This document shows positions 31,495-43,499 of a stretch of DNA of 64,000 nt, one piece after another; the first letter of the stretch is position 1; the number at the start of each line of letters is the position of its first letter. The notes below the pieces were generated by a model. That model saw only the letters and a list, made by a program, of their open reading frames with translations, had not been told where the DNA came from and did no database searches. This DNA is from Piezodorus guildinii (taxonomy: Eukaryota > Arthropoda > Insecta > Hemiptera > Pentatomidae). Made by a program: the position numbers and the translations under genes. Location of the stretch: NCBI GenBank assembly GCA_023052935.1, contig CM041295.1, positions 23,067,806-23,131,805 on the forward strand, in the 5' to 3' direction.

Positions 31495-34400
31495 AATTAG
31501 TTTTTTTTTGTATAAGTTTTATTAGGTTCTAATATGTTTGGATTTGAAAGTGGCGCTCAGTATAGAGACTTGTTTATTCTTGTAATAACGTTTCATCACA
31601 TTATAAAGTATTAATAAGAAGTATTTCGATCAAATAAAATATTAAGCTATTTTATTATTCAGTTTGAACCGTTAATTCCAATTGTTTTTCTCAACTTGAG
31701 TAAAATAACGTATCGTTAAAAAAAATGAAAACTAATGATTGTTTTTTTAATTTTCGGTATCGTTTTATAATATACGTTTGTATTTTTAATAATAATACAG
31801 TGTAATAGTATTGTGAAATTGATTATTAGCATTTTATTATCAATGTGACTGAGGTTGGAGTGCGTTGGCGGGTCTGTAGGCTGGGTCCAAATAAATAGAA
31901 TCTCGGCCTGGATCAGCGTCATTTCTGGTCAAGCAATAGAGGAGTAAAGATGGAAGCTTCCTGGAGAACTCTCAACATACACTGGAAAATAGTATGCTCT
32001 ATAATATTTTAATTCAATGACATTCGAAGGCACTTGAACCTTTCGGGTAAGTAATTTTAAAATCTTTATTCGGTTTTATTATTATACACTTAGTTTACTG
32101 ATTTTCATATTTTAAATTTAACTTTTTTTTTTTTAGGTTTTGGCAGAAAGTATGTGACGGAGATGATTGACTTAACTCAAAATTGAATGCTTAATCCATT
32201 AGAGAACTCCTGGAACTTTATAAAACATGTTCAAAAAGGTATGTTGAATATATATTTTAAAGTTCATATAATGATTCAAACAGATTTTTTCCTAATTCAT
32301 AAAACTTACATTTTTTTTTTCCATAAGAATAAAAACCAACGAATGACATTATGGTGTTATTTGTTTAAAATTTAAAATAGTGTACTTTTAAGAAATAAAT
32401 TTATCATAAGTTAAATCGAATAAACAGTTTTGATGATTTAATTTAACATTAATAAGATCTTTAAATAGATCTAGTAATAGTTAATATTTTTTTAATATAT
32501 TATTTAATTGAATAAATAGTGAAATTCTTGAATAAATTTATCAAATATTTGGAAATGTGTTACTTCTTAGCCATACTGACATTGTTATCGTTATCACCTA
32601 AAGACAAAAATTCAATGTATGTTTTATACCAAATTATAAGTTTATATCTACCTTTAAATTTATAAAATACAAGTGTTTTATGGTAAAAAGTTCTGAATTA
32701 GTACCAAAAATAAGCTGAACTATTTTATAATTTCAATTCAGAAATGGCAGAAATAAAAACATAAATTTCTGGATTTTCCATAACCACTGAAATATTGCTG
32801 ATTATATATTTTCATGAATGAAGTCAAAATTGTCAATGTTATTTAAATTAAAAAAAAAAAAAAAAATGGAAATTAAGTTATCATTTTATTTGTTGCCCTG
32901 ACAACCTAAGCATGCACTTATTCAGAATTTATTTATCTCAACTTTCCACAAGTCGACGACTCCATCACATTATTGTGAAGATGCAGGTAAAAATAAAAGC
33001 AGGTAATATTGTATATGTATAATTTATAGTGAGGGTGAAGAAGCATGAAAAAATATATTAAGTTTTTCAGTTTTATTGCTCTATTTTACTTATATATATC
33101 CAGTTATAAAAAAATAGATAAACTTTATTTTCGGTTTAATTCTAGAACAATAACAAACAAATTTTAATATTAATATTTTTGAAGTGGGTCCCTTCACTAC
33201 CAAAATTATGTATTAGTTAAAAAAGAAAGAAATATATACATTTTTTTATAGCCTATTTGTCACATAATGCAGAGGAGATCTGTTTTTACTATCAATATCA
33301 AACATGAACTCTTCTGGTGAAAATTATATACAATATGAATAGTTGAGACTCAGAAGTGTATTATTAATTTATTGGGATATAACCTGATATATTATGCTAT
33401 TTTATGTATTATGTATTTCCACTAGGATAGGCGAAAAAGAAACTTATTGTATTTGTATATATTTGTACAAGATTATTTTCTTTAACAAATAAATATCTAT
33501 CTAAGTGAATATGAGGATTATTAACTTTCCTAATCACCTTTCAAGTTATAAATTTTGAAGAAAAAAATAATAATAAATGATAAATACCGAGAGAAACATA
33601 TGGACGTTAAAAGAGGCAAACATATAATGAAACTGATTTTTAAAAAAAATTAAGCCAGCAAATAATTGGGTGTATAGGAAAAAAGTTATAAAAAATCTTT
33701 CATTTCTGACATATCAGTTCTGAAAGTTATATTTTCAAATCCTGTAATGGACTCATTTCCATTATAAGTAGAGTAAAATACTGCACAGAAAGAAAATCAA
33801 GGTAAAGTAATTAAAAAAAAAAAACTTTGCATATTGGATTTTAAAATTAAAGGCCAAAAAAATTAAAAATCTGTAAAAGGCATTTTTCTCATTTTAGTAT
33901 TTTTCATTATATTTGAAATCGTTAAAGTTATTATTATAAAGATGCTGAAATATGGTATAATGTGTCAAATTTGAGAAGATGTGATTGTATTGGTGAATAT
34001 AATATTATTATATAATAATTTCACAGAATTACTTATATTTTTTTACATTTAATAAATTTCTATTTTTTTAATCTTTATTTTTATTGATAACTCTTACCTT
34101 TAACGAAATTTTTTATGATTTTCATGAAGAGTTGAGTGTAACTATTATTTTTTTAATGTTGTGAAGAAATTAGACGAAAAAGTTTGTTTATTAGTATTAT
34201 TCCTCCAAATCACATTTTTTCTTCTGATCACTTCGCTAAGTATAATACAGGTTAGATTAAGTTTTAAAAGGAGAATTGACGGTTATAAAGATTTATAATT
34301 TACAAATTAATTTTTAACCAATCGTGTAATGAAATTAATTAAAAAAAAAAAATGGGTTATGAAACATTTTTCTTTTGAATAATTATTTTTCTATAGTTTC

Positions 34401-35040
34401 AACTTCTGTTGCTATAATAAAAAAATGGATAAAATAAAGTAATTATCCAAAGTTTAATAATAATATATATATATATTTTAAATGAAGAAATAATAATTGG
34501 AAAATTAGGATAATAGTTGTTGAGCTATGTATTTTATCTGCTCAATTTGCTAAATGTAATAAGATCAGTGATGAATGGGAATTAATGTCTAAAAAAACTA
34601 TATAATATTTAAGGTTCTGAATATGATATTTAAGCCAAGTATTTTATCAAGTGTTTAATGACTATGTGATCAATGATTTTAAATAAACATGAAGGAGTTA
34701 ACGGGTAGTTTTGTGTCGAAAAGAACACAAAATGTCGGCAATATTCTTAAAAAGCATGGATAAGAAAATAAAAATATATAACTCTAGTAAACAACAAGCC
34801 TTGTTCCACATGTTTATTAAATACCTAAAGCCATTTCCATTCTTAAATTATTTCACATTTCGGTTATGGTCATTGATTGTGAATTAACATCTACAATAAT
34901 AAAATAAGGATTTTTTTTTTCAAAAACATTAACAACTTAATTCTAGTTTTTAAATGATTAAATATGAAGTATAAAGAAATTTAATCATTTGAAGCGGATT
35001 TTTTTTCCCAAACGTTTACAATAACAATAATCATTGGAAA
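31495..35040. other. Largest stretch without recognised repeats
   Basis: Very AT-rich. The only local contrasts are a moderately GC-richer patch at about 31845-32050 and splice-like signals: a donor-like GGTAAGTAAT at 32047, a polypyrimidine tract plus AG at about 32123-32136, and a donor-like GGTATGTTG near 32237. The fragment at 32185-32240 translates as LNPLENSWNFIKHVQK, faintly like the end of a Tc1-type transposase catalytic domain. No exon can be called with confidence. Confidence 0.3.
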
Positions 35041-35044
35041 ATCA

Positions 35045-35245
35045 CATGGGAGTGAAAAAATCCTTAGTTATGCCGTCCGTCAGGTGGTACCGAACCTGTG
35101 CGATGTCAGGTACTCGTTAAACATGTGATATATTCTACAAGTACAAAGTGATAAATCCTAATTAAACCTGGTTAGGCAAGTTTAGGACTCCCACTGTAGC
35201 ATCGTTTGATTAGCCAAAGTAGCATAAAGGGACGTAATAAGCAAA
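35045..35245 (+). mobile_element. SINE family 1, headless fragment
   Basis: Matches the body and 3' end of the SINE at 376-652 in opposite orientation: CCTTAGTTATGCCGTCCGTC, ATGTCAGGTACTCGTTAAAC, and GGACTCCCACTGTAGCATCG then GATTAGCCA near the 3' end. The tRNA-like head is missing. Confidence 0.7.
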
Positions 35246-35343
35246 CAGACTAAAATTAATCTGATCGAGTTATGGATTTCAACAAACCAATTAAACATAA
35301 TACAGTGATTAATTAATAATGTAGTAAAATCATATGTAAATAA

Positions 35344-35760
35344 ATAAACAAAAAATCTGTACCTCTACAACACTGAGGTAGAATACATGAATACTCTTTC
35401 GTACTCTTTCTAAGGAAACTGCCATGCGACTGAGATCACACCATAAATTGTCATTCTTATCTCTTACAAATCTCCATAATAATGTATTTTAAATGGACCT
35501 GGGTGAATTGAACGGAACAATGGACAAGTGCAACGAAATACCGTGTTGAATTGCAAATAAAAACTAGAAATAATATTATGAGAGGTTGTCATGTCTTATT
35601 TTTAGTCGTCACTATCATCTTTTTCTTTTGTAGAAGCTGGGTGTGCCCCAAGAAGGTCTCTTAAGTTTAAAGCGAAATAGCAGAATGATCAGGTAAAAAC
35701 TTTTACCACTTTATAGAGATAATAACAGAATAAATATTTCAACTCCGCTCCATAGAATTA
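35344..35760 (-). mobile_element. SINE family 2, badly degraded copy
   Basis: The 3' block (plus-strand CTGTACCTCTACAACACTGA) and a distant GAAGCTGGGTGTGCCCCAAG block match the family 2 body, separated by about 150 bp of unrelated sequence. No intact head. Confidence 0.4.
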
Positions 35761-35770
35761 TGTGTAGACA

Positions 35771-36030
35771 AAAAAAAAAAGACCTTTGAAGAGTCGGGTT
35801 TAGCACCCGTGTAAATTATTACTGTTTCTATATCAACAGCCGTGCAATGAGGGTGATTAAGTCAAAATCTTTTAAGTTTTTATTTTACCTCCAATTTTGG
35901 TTACTCGTTTTATAGAGGCTGGGTATGCTCTACGGATCAAATAACAGAATAAATATTTCTGCCACAGCCAGGGTTCGAACCCGAGAGAAGAGTAGGCTAG
36001 TGCTCTATCCACTAGACCACAACCTTCAGT
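35771..36030 (-). mobile_element. SINE family 2 copy
   Basis: The minus strand from 36030 has GTGGTCTAGTGGATAGAGCA, the B-box-like GGGTTCGAACCCTGG, the ATTTATTCTGTTATTTGATC linker and an oligo-A tail (plus-strand A-run at 35771-35780). Minor internal changes. Confidence 0.8.
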
Positions 36031-36063
36031 AAAATTATGTGTAATACAATAATTAATTGTAAA

Positions 36064-36296
36064 ATAAATTGTGGGGGGCCCGGACCCCCTGCGCATGCCT
36101 GATCGATGCTCGGGCGGGCCAAGGGCTCAGTGCTCCCTGCGGGGGCAGGCCCTTCTCGTCCCAGCCCTTCCTCTCAAGTACTTCAAACTATTTATATTTT
36201 ATTTATGCATTTATTACGTAGATATATTTTTAATTGCATGGCATTTAACGGACCGTAAAGGTATTCGCACTAAAAAAAAAAAAAAAAAAAAAAATA
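36064..36296 (+). mobile_element. GC-rich head with poly-A tail: probable truncated retrocopy
   Basis: A GC-rich segment at 36070-36170 (GGGGGGCCCGGACCCCCTGC, a self-complementary start) passes into AT-rich sequence and a 23-base A-tract at 36272-36294. An insert with an abrupt GC-rich 5' end and a poly-A tail suggests retroposition. The parent is not recognised, and the open frame across it has no known motif. Confidence 0.35.
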
Positions 36297-36329
36297 AGTA
36301 AAGGTCAGTGTATTTGAAATCGTCCAATT

Positions 36330-36763
36330 TCACTTGACATTTTTGATTTTAGTGATTTTTCGACCAGTTACTATCTGTCTTTTCGTGAATATAAAACCAT
36401 ATATATATATTTTTTTTTTCTAGCTAATACTTTCAGTGTTGCAGCCGTTTTATGTCAGCTTCATAGGCAAAACCATGTCATGGGAAAATCTATCTAATTC
36501 CTGTAATTATTTAGATATCAAATTAAAACAAAAATTAACAATGAGATAAAGACAGGCTTTATATTTTTTGTCCCCATGACTCATTCCCTAAATAGTGAAG
36601 AAAGTTGTTTGAAAAATTGCCGAAAATTAATAAAAAACATTAACAAAATGTTCAGCGAGATAAAGGTATGTAAAGGAAAAGAGACTCAAGTTTGAATTTT
36701 TTTTCCTTCATAGGTTAGAAATATTACTACTTAATGTGAAAATCGCGATATTGAGAACATAGT

Positions 36764-36803
<40 letters not shown>

Positions 36804-37895
36804 TTTTCAAAATTGGCAAAAATTCATTTTTCCCGATTTTTACACGAAAATATCTCAAAAGGGACAGGGTGAAAAATTATGAAACTAATACAGATTATTA
36901 ACACTAAAACCAGTAATGTCTCAGCCACTAAATTTTATCCTATCGTACTTATTATATAGAGGTATAATATGTATGAGTTTCATCATGTTTCACTGAGTCC
37001 TTTTTGAAATATTTTGCTATAAATATGACTGAGTTGGAAAATAATCCTTCTTTGAAAATTTATATTGAAAAAAAGGATATAGCATTACACAATCAAAATT
37101 TTTAAAACATGATAAGGTGGTGGAATGATAAGACTATATAACAAAAAATAAGCGTACCAAAGGTTTCACTTGATGTAATTTTTCGTGATTTTTTTAAACT
37201 ATATTCTTGGCTACTTAAGTAATGTGTTGTAAGGACCAAAATTGTATAAAATACTCTCATCATCATTCTAGTTTTTATTTGGTTCTTAAATATGCAAAAT
37301 TACCTGAGTTAATATTTTTTAAAGAAATCATTACTTTAACAGTTAAGAGAATTTTATAACTCCGGGAACAGCTTAGTCTCAAAGACCAAATTTATATCAC
37401 TTAAACAGATCGTATAGATAGGTAATATTAATATCGTCTATTAGTTTCATAATTTTTCATCGGTCCCTTTTGAGATATTTCCGTGTGTACATCGCGAAAA
37501 ATAATTGTTCGCCAATTTTGAAAATTCCTATACAAAAAAAGACTATGTTCTCAAGATCGCAATTTTTAAAACAAGTATGACTAAGCTATAAAGGAAAAAA
37601 ATCAAACTTGAGTCTATTTTCACTATTTAGGGAATGTGTCATGGGGGACAAAAAATACAAAGGCTGTCTTTATATTATTGTTAAGGTTTGTTTAAATTTG
37701 ACATCTAAATAATTACAGGAGTTATAAAGATTTTTCCATGGCATGGTTTTGCCTCTGAAGCTGACATAAAACGGCTGCAACACTGAAAGTGTTGGCTAGA
37801 AAAAAAAAAAAAAATTTATGGTTGTATATTTAGGAAAGGGTAGAGAAAAACTAGTAGAAAAATCACCAAAATCAAAAATGTCGAGCGGCAAGGTC
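36330..37895. mobile_element. Long inverted-repeat (hairpin) element, about 1.57 kb
   Basis: Arms of about 36330-36905 and 37425-37895 are diverged reverse complements. Matching landmarks include GACATTTTTGATTTTAGTGA at the outer end, TTTCAGTGTTGCAGCCGTTT, CATGACTCATTCCCTAAATA, and GAAAAATTATGAAACTAATA at the inner end. The loop is about 520 bp. An (AT)n run at 36768-36800 interrupts the left arm. No coding capacity and no clear target duplication. Confidence 0.75.
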
Positions 37896-38259
37896 TGGAC
37901 TATTTGGAATGTATTGACCCGTATCGAAATAATATCCATTATAGTTGCTGTGACTTAACTCGGTTTCGGTTAAGGTGTGGTATGGAATTTAAAAAAAAAC
38001 ATCGGAATAATTAAAAAATAAATAATTATTACTTCGTACGGAAGGATTCAGGACGATTTTCAAACTTTTTTAAAATTATATATTTGCTTAAAATCGGTTG
38101 AGGGTGCGGTCAAAGCGGAAAAGACACCAATAACTAACAATGTGTCCTTTTACAGATAAGTTCAGTTCAGTCGTAAGACTTCATGAGCTTCATGAAATTA
38201 AACTGTGATGATATTAAAATATAAAAAAATAGTCTAGCAACATTGAGGATTCAAATACA

Positions 38260-38885
38260 AAAATATATTCATAGTCAAAATATTATTAAAGTCCCCCTTT
38301 TATCCACATCTAGCCACAGTAAATTACATTACTGAAAAATGTTCACTAGAGGTGATTACATGGGTAGTTAAAATCAGGGGTGATGTTTCAAACTTAAATT
38401 ATAAAAATTTCACCCAAACACATAATATATGTAGTTTGTGTAATACAAATGAAATAAAAGATCTTTTTAACTTTTTGGCTGCCTGTCTGATTCTTTCAGA
38501 GTTTAGAAAAAAATACTTATATTCTAAAAGTCTAACCTGGGATCAAATATTAGAGTTAATCAATGGATAAGATTGGCTGGCATTAGTTAATTACTCTATA
38601 TCGGCTTTCTCTTATAGAATGTTGTTAACGAAACAATTCAACTATTAGTGAATTTGATTTTAGTACATAAATAATATCCGAAGTGTTGATATATTGTTTC
38701 TTATTTTGTTATTAATTATTTATATTGATAGATTAAAGGTTAATTTTGTAAATGAACACAGATTCCACGGACGGTCAATAGACCATGTAGTGTGTCTGAT
38801 TTTTGTTATTGTATTTTTTAATTTGTTTATTTTCTATTTGCTGTAATTTTGAAAAATAAACAGACTTTTCTATTTATCTATCTAT
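38260..38885 (+). pseudogene. LINE C-terminal fragment with degraded CCHC motif
   Basis: The frame, open from about 38265 to 38570, contains ICSLCNTNEIKDLFNFLAAC and then RKKYLYSKSL. The spacing fits the C-terminal C-x2-C...H-x4-C finger of many LINEs, with N in place of the expected H. It is followed by a 3' untranslated part ending AAAATAAACAGAC and a (TATC)n tail near 38870-38885, typical of non-LTR retrotransposon ends. 5'-truncated. Confidence 0.6.
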
Positions 38886-39051
38886 CACTAATAACTATGC
38901 AATAGAAACGTCATGTATCTACTAATTTTATTATCATGCATTTCAATTTAATTTTCGTATATTTAAAAAACAAAACAATTTAATTTAATTATTAATAAAT
39001 TTTTTCCATAAATTTTCTTCACTCGACTTTCGTTTCACGCTTTTACCGGCG

Positions 39052-39878
39052 CACAGTGGACAATATGACCGATTTAGGCGAACAAAATTCTGAAACTTGT
39101 CTATATTTAACCTTTGGGGTCCCAGATTATGGAAAAAAATATTTTAAAAAAATATAAAAACTAATTAATTTTTTTACACGATTGGCGAGCTTACAGCGGT
39201 CAACCATCAAATTTATTTGCTAAAATCTAAAACTTCCCTGTATTTTACGTTTGAAGTCCCAGAATACGGGAAAAATAATACAAAAAATCTAATTATGGCT
39301 CGGAGTTGCTAAAACCTGCTAAGAGATGTATTTTATATCATTTAGGAAATTCTTGAAATTATAGATTTGTAAAACTTTTTATTCGGAGTGTTGTGTCTGA
39401 AAAAAATCGCAATTATTTTTTGTAATATCTAAAGACTAGAAGGATTTATGAAACAAATCCTTGGGGTAACTTGGGGGTTATATAGTTTTTCGTTGTTGGA
39501 TAGGGGCATACATTTACAAATTGCTAAATTAACTCTTCAAGTGAGATTGCAATGTATATTCAATAACGAGTTTAGAAATATAATGTCTTACCTGTCTCAG
39601 CAATGTCCTTTGTTAAATAAAAGCAAAAAGACATTGCGCTAAACACACTTTGAACACAATAAATGGCCATTGAATAAAGATAATCCCTCTGCCGGTTATT
39701 AGGCACTTGTGCCAACAGAAATGATTCACTCATTTACTATTTATTTGTAAACAGGGTATGGCGGGAAATATTAGTATTAAGGGTCTTGCCAACTAATAAT
39801 AAAAAGGTGAAGCACTGGAAAATTCCAAACTTTTGACTTGACTTTTGTCCACCTAAATTTGTGATTTTGCTCACTGTG
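39052..39878 (+). mobile_element. Transib-like element, non-autonomous, 827 bp
   Basis: The element starts CACAGTGGACAATATGACCG and its other end, read inward, is CACAGTGAGCAAAATCACAA; the inverted match continues through ATTTAGG to about 40 bp. It is flanked on both sides by CGGCG (39047-39051 and 39879-39883). A five-base GC-rich duplication with CACAGTG-type ends is the signature of Transib, the superfamily related to RAG1. The internal frame at 39448-39642 (MKQILGVTWGLYSFSLL) is conserved in the other copy but frame-broken there, and I cannot tie it to a transposase. Confidence 0.8.
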
Positions 39879-39933
39879 CGGCGTTTCAGCGTAGGCCATT
39901 TTCATAGAGAAGTATTACTTTAATCTAGTAATA

Positions 39934-40831
39934 TTGGGTTGATGCAAAATTAATGCAGGTTTTTAGTAGGTATTGTAAATAAGCCATATCTTTACTTTAA
40001 CCATATATATTTAATCAAAATAATTTCCATCTAAATCAATACACTTTTGCCAACGTTCTACAAGCTTTCTTATTCCACCAGAAAAAAAATCCGAATCCCT
40101 GGACTCAATGAAATCACGAAAAGAATTTTCAATGTCGTCCTGGTTTTGAAAATTTTTCTCCCTCAAAAAGTTGTCCAGATGCCTGAAAAAGTGGAAGTCT
40201 GTAGGAGAGAGGTCAGGTGAATAAGGCGGATGTTGGAGAACTTCGTAGCCCAACTCGTGCAGTCGTCGAAGCGTTGGTTGTGCAACGTGTGGTCTGGCGT
40301 TATCGTGGAGCAGGATCGGCCCTTCCGATTCATCAATGCTGGGCAAAGACGTTGCAACTTTTGAGTTCCGAGTTCCGCCGCCATTTCTTGTGTGGTTTTG
40401 GTTGGGTCTTCTTCCACTTTTGACCTCAGCTGGTCGTTGTCCAGAGCAAGATGACGGCCCCGACCTTCCTTGTCTTCGAGGTCGAAATCTCCTCTCCGAA
40501 ACTTCTGGAACCAACGCTGCACCGTGCACTCATTAATAGCCCCCTGACCCCACACTTCATTAATATTACGAGCCGTTTGCGCTGCGCTGCGCCCTAATTT
40601 AAATTCGTAAAAATAAATTTGACGAAAATCGCACTTTGACATTTTCGATTCAAGACCTTTGAACACACTGAACAAAACGATTTTACTAAACAAATTCATG
40701 GTGAAAGAGAGGGTATTAGATAAGGTTTGTTTTGGTATAATAATGATCAATGTTAGGATTAGCTTTGTTTACACAATTGGAATTAAGATATTGCAATAGA
40801 GGAAACCTGCATTAATTTTGCATCAACCCAA
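39934..40831 (-). mobile_element. mariner, second subfamily, internally deleted
   Basis: TA at 39932-39933 and 40832-40833; terminal repeats TTGGGTTGATGCAAAATTAA at both ends. The minus-strand transposase begins at about 40640 (MSKCDFRQIYFYEFKLGRSA, ARNINEVWGQGAINECTVQR, WFQKFRRGDFDLEDK). It is open to MAAELGTQKLQ, then shifts frame into the C-terminal part: LLHDNARPHVAQ (second catalytic Asp retained), PPYSPDLSPTDFHFF, and a stop at 40011 after IDLDGNYFD. The segment with the first catalytic Asp is missing. Overlapping plus-strand frames are shadows. Confidence 0.9.
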
Positions 40832-40839
40832 TATAACAA

Positions 40840-41329
40840 ATGTTGACAATGCTAATGCAGCCCACCATGTGTTGTATTATAGTGACTACACACACCCCAC
40901 ACACACATTTAATGATAGTTTTCCTTAGGCCGAAACTTAGGCACAGTTTAAATATACGAACATTTCCTCCTTTGACCGCTCCTCCAGACCAACTCTTTAA
41001 ATTACGGGGGAAATTCCTTGACCATTAACAATTTCATGAAGCTAAAATGATCGTTGTTATTTTTACCGTTCTATTAGACGTAAAGGGATGAATATCCCGA
41101 CCATTTATAATTGATCGCAGTGCAGTCCAAAATAAGTCAGGTACGGTTCTTCTCTATTATTTTGTAGTCTTTCAACTATAACATAAAAGTATCTACTCGT
41201 ATTAAAAAAGTTTTGGTAGCTTTTATTTATTTTTTAAAAGTTTTTCGCAGAGCGTATCGAATAAAATTTTAGAGATAATATTTAAATAAAATAAAATTAA
41301 AGGCTTTAAAAAAAAAAAAAAAGACCAAC
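40840..41329. other. Spacer, nothing recognised
   Basis: Contains a short ACACACCCCACACACAC patch at 40890-40906 and otherwise unremarkable AT-rich DNA. Confidence 0.35.
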
Positions 41330-42006
41330 AGTTGAGACGTTGATTTCTTAAAAGCCATAAAAATTCTATGAAATGTTACATGAAGAGCAGTAATCACTCA
41401 TTAATTTATTTGATTATGTTTTATTTAAAATTTAGAATTAGTTTTAATGCGTTAATATTATCATTTTATCGAAGGAAAAGTTTTATTACGATTTGGAACG
41501 AAATTAAAAATTTTTTAGATTATCCTATTATGAAGAGTATTTTAATATAAATTAATTATAGCCTACTCCTAGCCTTGTGTAAAATTGCTAATAGAATATG
41601 GATAGTATAAAAAAAATTTTATAGTTGTAACTACCAATAGATATAAAAAAAAATGACCATTATTAAATTAAATAAGGATTTTTAATATGAATTTTTTTTG
41701 ACAATATGAGGAGATGTTTTTTTTTTACTAAAAAATTCTGAAGATGATGCATTATTAGCCCCGAAACGTCAATTATATATGAAGAATAAATGAATGTTTA
41801 TCAAAAGAAGAGATCGTTCCAAATTACCTAATTAATTCATATGAAATAAATTGTATGATTACCTTAACGTTTCTGAAACTCGTTTTTAAAGAACTTGAGT
41901 GTTCTCTTGATGACATAAGGTGATGGATTTCGATAAGGCTGAACGATTTTAATACAATTTCGTCAAAATGTCCCTTAGTTTCATTTGGAAAATCAACGTC
42001 TCAATT
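41330..42006 (+). mobile_element. TIR family (AATTGAGACG) copy, 677 bp
   Basis: Ends AGTTGAGACGTTGATTTCTT and inverted AATTGAGACGTTGATTTTCC. The interior is not shared with the larger copies, except for a hammerhead-like CTGAAGATGATG...CCCCGAAACGTC at 41743-41770. No transposase. Confidence 0.75.
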
Positions 42007-42057
42007 CACGATTCGGCCTACATTAAAAATTAAAATGTTTATTTCACAATAAATATA

Positions 42058-43490
42058 CAGTCCCGGTCAAAGTTTTGAGACCACGTATGGTTTACATCAA
42101 TTAATCTGTTTGAATATTTTTGTTGGGCGGCACTTTAGCGCTCGGATTTTTTCTCTTTGTGTATTATGAGGGTTGCACTACGCAATTCAAATGAAAATTC
42201 ATTATTTTTAACATTTCTTTAATAAAAAAAAAAAAAAAAAATACCTGTGCAGTGAACTTCTTACAAATTTGGCAGTTGACAAATCAATACATCAAATTAA
42301 GAATGAAATTTATCTTCTCAATTCCCCCAACTAGACTGTAAATAAAGCTCCAGATACAAAATCAAATTGTATTGGGTTGTGCCACATGAAATGTCCGTTT
42401 TCAAGGTAAAGGGTCTTTATTAAAAATACGATATGAAAACGAGATAATTTTATTCGAAGTATTTACCTTTATTTTCTACACATTTTTCCCAACGTGGCAC
42501 CAACTTGTTATCCCCGAACTCTTAGCTTTAAAGTGAAACAAAAGCTAAAAACGCACTTTTCACTTGATCATCATTTTTAAAAAGCTTTCCCTTGACTAAG
42601 TTGTCTAAATTCCTAAACAGGTGGTAATCTGTTGGAAACAAGTCGGGAGAATATGGTGGGTGCGTAAGAACTTCGTAGCCCAGTTCTTTCAAATTTGTGC
42701 ACGGTATGTTTTAAAACATGGGGTCTTGCTGCCGCTCAGTGAGATCATGAGGTACCCATGTATCGAGCTTTTTTACGTTCCCAATACACTTTAAATGTCT
42801 GGAAACGGTTGATGCAGTTGCATTTAGCTGTGCTGAGAGTCCTTTAACTGTTTGGTAGGGGTTTCCTTCTCCTATATGTTTGAGGACATCGTTGTCTATT
42901 ACGGACGGAGGTCTTCCTCGGGGTAAGTTTTCCAAGTCGGTATCCCCAGCTGAAAACTTAGCAAACCAACGGCGAATCGTCCGTTCATCAACACTCCCTT
43001 CCCCAAACGCCTTGCAAATATTTCTAGCGGCCTCAGCTGCTGAATGGCCGAGTTTAAACTCGTACAAAAATATTACTCGCAAATCGAGTGTTTCCATGTT
43101 CATATTTGGATGTATACTAAGAAGTGGGTAATTGATTGGGAAGCTAATGTTTATAATAGAAAGGTAGAGGATTAGTAACTGTTTACTTTAAATATGTAAA
43201 AATTCGGAAGAAAACAACAGAGACCAGCAAAATCCACGGACATTTCATGTGAAACAACCCCATATATTCTTATTTATTTTGATCATATTAGAAGTATCAG
43301 TAATAATTATATTTAATCAAACCATTTCTAGTTATTTACGATAGTGACAAACCTCTTTTGCACCTAATCAGCTAATTTCTTAATAAATACAATTAATGAT
43401 AAGATAATTATATTTTATTTAGGTATTCATAGATGTTATTCATGATTTATTGATGTAAACCATAGGTCTCAAACTTTTGACCGGTAGTGC
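42058..43490. mobile_element. Tc1-like non-autonomous element with nested mariner
   Basis: The left end CAGTCCCGGTCAAAGTTTTG and the inverted right end (plus strand AAACTTTTGACCGGTAGTGC) form a terminal repeat of about 50 bp that extends through TGGTTTACATCAAT, with TA on both outer sides. The CAGT start and TA target are typical of Tc1/mariner elements. Without the mariner at 42372-43262 it is about 540 bp and has no coding frame. A related copy is at 50335-51106. Confidence 0.8.
42372..43262 (-). mobile_element. mariner internal-deletion derivative (copy 3), longest frame
   Basis: TA at 42370-42371 and 43263-43264. The minus-strand frame 43103-42711 (130 codons) begins MNMETLDLRVIFLYEFKLGH, runs through IRRWFAKFSAGDTDLENLPR, GRPPSVIDND, LSAQLNATASTVSRHLKCIG and WVPHDLTERQ, and stops just after the deletion junction (QDPMF). 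The C-terminal remnant follows out of frame, with a small extra deletion near 42510. If expressed, it would give a DNA-binding domain without catalytic residues. Such fragments are known to be able to interfere with full-length transposase; that is inference here. Confidence 0.9.
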
Positions 43491-43499
43491 ATATATAAA

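Noticed and set aside
39448..39642. 64-codon conserved protein in the Transib-like element
   Set aside because: The other copies carry a frameshift in the same stretch, so protein-level constraint is not supported, although it may be a coding relic.
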